Positions 62,111-64,000 of a DNA stretch of 64,000 nt are shown in pieces; the stretch's first letter is position 1; every line of letters begins with the position of its first letter. The position numbers and the translations under genes are program-made. The stretch covers positions 2,976,001 through 3,040,000 of the forward strand of contig NZ_AP024525.1 in the NCBI RefSeq assembly GCF_020886775.1, given 5' to 3'. The notes under the pieces are model-generated. The model was not told the origin of the DNA. It searched no databases and saw nothing but the letters and a program-made list of their open reading frames with translations. This DNA comes from Sinomonas cyclohexanicum. GTDB taxonomy: Bacteria > Actinomycetota > Actinomycetes > Actinomycetales > Micrococcaceae.

Positions 62111-63891
62111 AGCTTCCCCAGCGCCACGAGGTCTGCAAACTCAAGGCTGCTCGCCTCAACCTCCGAAAAGCTGCCCTCTACTTCGATCTGGCCGGCGGAC
62201 AGGAAGACCACTTTGTCAGCGTTACGCACTGTTGACAGGCGGTGGGCGACAACAAGGACCGTCATCCTCCCAGCGAGGGCTTCCAGTGTTTCCGTGATTC
62301 GGTGCTCTGTCGCGTTGTCAAGCGCGGAGGTCGCCTCGTCCAGTACCAGAATCCGCGGCCTTCGGTAGAGAGCCCGCGCAATGCCAACGCGCTGGCGCTG
62401 GCCACCTGAGACTCGGATCCCACGCTCGCCCAGTCTCGTGTCCAATCCGTCGGGCAGCTCAGAGATCACGTCCTCCAGCTGCGCCAGCTTGATCGCTTCG
62501 AACATAAGATCATGGTCCACCTCGTTACCGGCGTGACCAAAGGCTATATTCGCCTCGAGGGTGTCATCGAGCAGAAAGACGTCTTGAGGCACCACACCGA
62601 TTCCTGAATACCACGACGCGAGATCTTCGCGGATGTCATGGCCACCGCAGGTGACCACTCCGGCCGAGGGCTCGAGGAGGCCCAAAACGAGATCAAGCAG
62701 CGTGCTCTTCCCTGCGCCACTTGAGCCGACAAACGCCGTCGTTCGCCCCTCTGCAAGGGTCGTTGATATACCCCTTAGAACCGGTTCCGAAGAATCACTA
62801 AATGAGAAGGAAAGGTTGTCGAGAGTGACATCACCACTAAAAATCTTAGATGGCTGTGCAACGATGAACGTCCCTTCAGACTTCAGTAGGCGTATCTCGG
62901 CAGCCAAGATATGCAGCCCGACCCCTCCCGACCGAATGGAACCGGACGTTGCAGTCAAACGGTTAATAGTCGGAATAACCCGAGTAGATCCTGCCGCAAA
63001 CACACCGAGCACCGAAATGGCGGTAGAAGCGGGTCCGATCGCAAAAAGAACCGCAGCCACCCCTCCTATTCCCAGCACAAAGACGATTTCGAGAACGTAT
63101 TTCGGCAACTCTGAGATCAGAGAAAGCGTACGCTGTGCGTGCGCTCGGACGGTCTTCGCCTCACCAAACCGCTCGACGAAGAGTTCGCCGGCCTGCGCAA
63201 GGCGGACCTCTCGGAACCCGTTCACGCCAGGGAGCAAAGCATTCCAGGATTGCATGTCGGCCTCGGCGATCCGGCTACCGAGAGCGTGGTATCGATGGCG
63301 GAAAACCCGTTGAATTCCCCATCCGCAGCCCACAAACAAGGCTGCGGCGAGGGCCGTCGCGAGTGGCGAAACAATGAACAATACGGCGACAAGCGCGACC
63401 AAAGTCAATGCATCCGTAATCCAGTTCAAAATACCTTGCGCCACTTGACCAAACGCTTGGGGCACCGCTGACGCAATGTTTCGGTGCACCTCCGCCAGCT
63501 TTCGCGATCGATGCGCCCAATAGGGTGCATTGATGTACATAGACATCAGCTCTTTGCTCGCCTCGGCTTCCAGCCCCGTTGCAATGCCCAGCTGCCACCA
63601 CCGAAAGACAATAGTCAGACCTGACTTGAGGGCAAATGCGATCATCACCATAAGTGCTACAAACAGCACGATCGATTGGAGGTCCTGAGTTCCCAGAATC
63701 TGGGCCACAAGTCCAAGAGGCCCGGACGTAGTCGGGGCCCCCGTCACCGCCTGCATGAGGGGGACCATTGCGGCTACGCCCGCCGTGTCAAGGCCGGCAA
63801 TAAGAAGCGAGCCAAGCACAGACGGCACCGCCCACGAAAGAAAGGGTCGTTGGACAAGTCCCAGCGCCGTCCTCAGATCTTCGATCAACAT
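62107..63891 (-). CDS. ABC exporter, fused permease and ATPase (MsbA/PglK-like)
   Basis: A 594-aa half-transporter. Six membrane helices (about residues 15-320) precede the ATPase with Walker A FVGSSGAGKSTLL, the Q-loop VVPQDVFLLDDTL, signature VSGGQRQRVGIARALYR, Walker B ILVLDEATSALD and H-loop VVAHRLST. It probably flips a lipid-linked oligosaccharide or exports the glycan. The ATG at 63891 has GGGGG close upstream; TTG at 63888 or 63933 is possible. It is the first gene of the operon inside the window. Base composition and codon use are visibly less GC-rich than downstream genes. Confidence 0.9.
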   Translation of the reverse strand: MLIEDLRTALGLVQRPFLSWAVPSVLGSLLIAGLDTAGVAAMVPLMQAVTGAPTTSGPLGLVAQILGTQDLQSIVLFVALMVMIAFALKSGLTIVFRWWQLGIATGLEAEASKELMSMYINAPYWAHRSRKLAEVHRNIASAVPQAFGQVAQGILNWITDALTLVALVAVLFIVSPLATALAAALFVGCGWGIQRVFRHRYHALGSRIAEADMQSWNALLPGVNGFREVRLAQAGELFVERFGEAKTVRAHAQRTLSLISELPKYVLEIVFVLGIGGVAAVLFAIGPASTAISVLGVFAAGSTRVIPTINRLTATSGSIRSGGVGLHILAAEIRLLKSEGTFIVAQPSKIFSGDVTLDNLSFSFSDSSEPVLRGISTTLAEGRTTAFVGSSGAGKSTLLDLVLGLLEPSAGVVTCGGHDIREDLASWYSGIGVVPQDVFLLDDTLEANIAFGHAGNEVDHDLMFEAIKLAQLEDVISELPDGLDTRLGERGIRVSGGQRQRVGIARALYRRPRILVLDEATSALDNATEHRITETLEALAGRMTVLVVAHRLSTVRNADKVVFLSAGQIEVEGSFSEVEASSLEFADLVALGKL

Positions 63892-64000
63892 GTCCCCCAG
63901 TATCAAGCTGCCCCAGAGAGCAGCCAGCGGCAACGAGCCAGCTGATTCTATCAGCCCCTAGGAAGCAGCCCCCGACACATCGCAACAACGTTGTCTGCCC
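63892..64000. other. Window edge, presumed promoter side of the glycan operon
   Basis: About 110 bases with mixed composition upstream of the ABC exporter start. I see no complete gene or clear promoter. The operon may start here or extend beyond the window. Confidence 0.35.

Overview
The window is high-GC DNA (around 70% G+C by eye) with strong GGAGG-type ribosome binding sites, many GTG and some TTG starts, a myo-inositol-1-phosphate synthase, TreY/TreZ, class E and class F sortases, a CGNR zinc-finger protein and an LAETG wall-anchored protein. Together these point to an actinobacterium. Detailed resemblances (DUF6993-type protein, choice-of-anchor G protein, paired tyrosine autokinases) suggest Micrococcaceae such as Arthrobacter or Sinomonas; the genus is an inference. 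No rRNA, tRNA, CRISPR array, phage or insertion sequence was recognised.

Left part (1-25.5 kb), stress, storage sugars and cell surface: a MerR/HspR-like regulator and a divergent unknown gene share a 53-bp promoter element with an Hsp20 / J-domain / 64-aa gene cluster 5.6 kb away. Between them lie a FAD oxidoreductase, inositol-phosphate synthase, a lipid-kinase-like protein and two small membrane proteins. Next come TreZ, a frameshifted TreY and two GlgX debranching enzymes on the minus strand, with a small Ser/Thr kinase on the plus strand between the two GlgX genes. A surface section follows: Pro/Ala-rich membrane protein, CGNR protein, class F sortase, a wall protein with a His/Asp/Gly-rich stalk, a TetR regulator, an FG-GAP secreted protein and an LAETG protein.

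Right part (25.5-64 kb), an exopolysaccharide/cell-surface glycan island. A DUF4012 protein, a GT2 and a Wzy-like polymerase precede a minus-strand run made of sugar-1-phosphate transferase (initiation), tyrosine autokinase, low-molecular-weight phosphatase, two GT4 enzymes, a pyruvyl transferase and a flippase. A CPBP protease, a DUF6993-type protein, a 53-aa membrane protein, a class E sortase and a nucleotidyltransferase follow. A second phosphatase/autokinase pair and a Tat-exported choice-of-anchor G protein come next. The window ends with a 16-gene minus-strand operon (63891 to 45368) in which consecutive genes overlap by 1-8 bases: ABC exporter, glycosyltransferases, a CBS-NeuB-SAF-TIM-barrel fusion, a CMP-nonulosonate cytidylyltransferase, an O-antigen ligase/polymerase-like protein, an acyltransferase, an HPr-kinase-like/PqqD protein and a second nucleotidyltransferase. 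This operon probably builds and exports a nonulosonic-acid-containing surface glycan.

Two layers of short repeats overlie the genes. One is a GCACGACGGCG palindromic element that forms terminator-like hairpins and also occurs inside genes. The other is a TTCGACTCCGCT..CAACC family present in three coding regions, including the exact point where treY is frameshifted.
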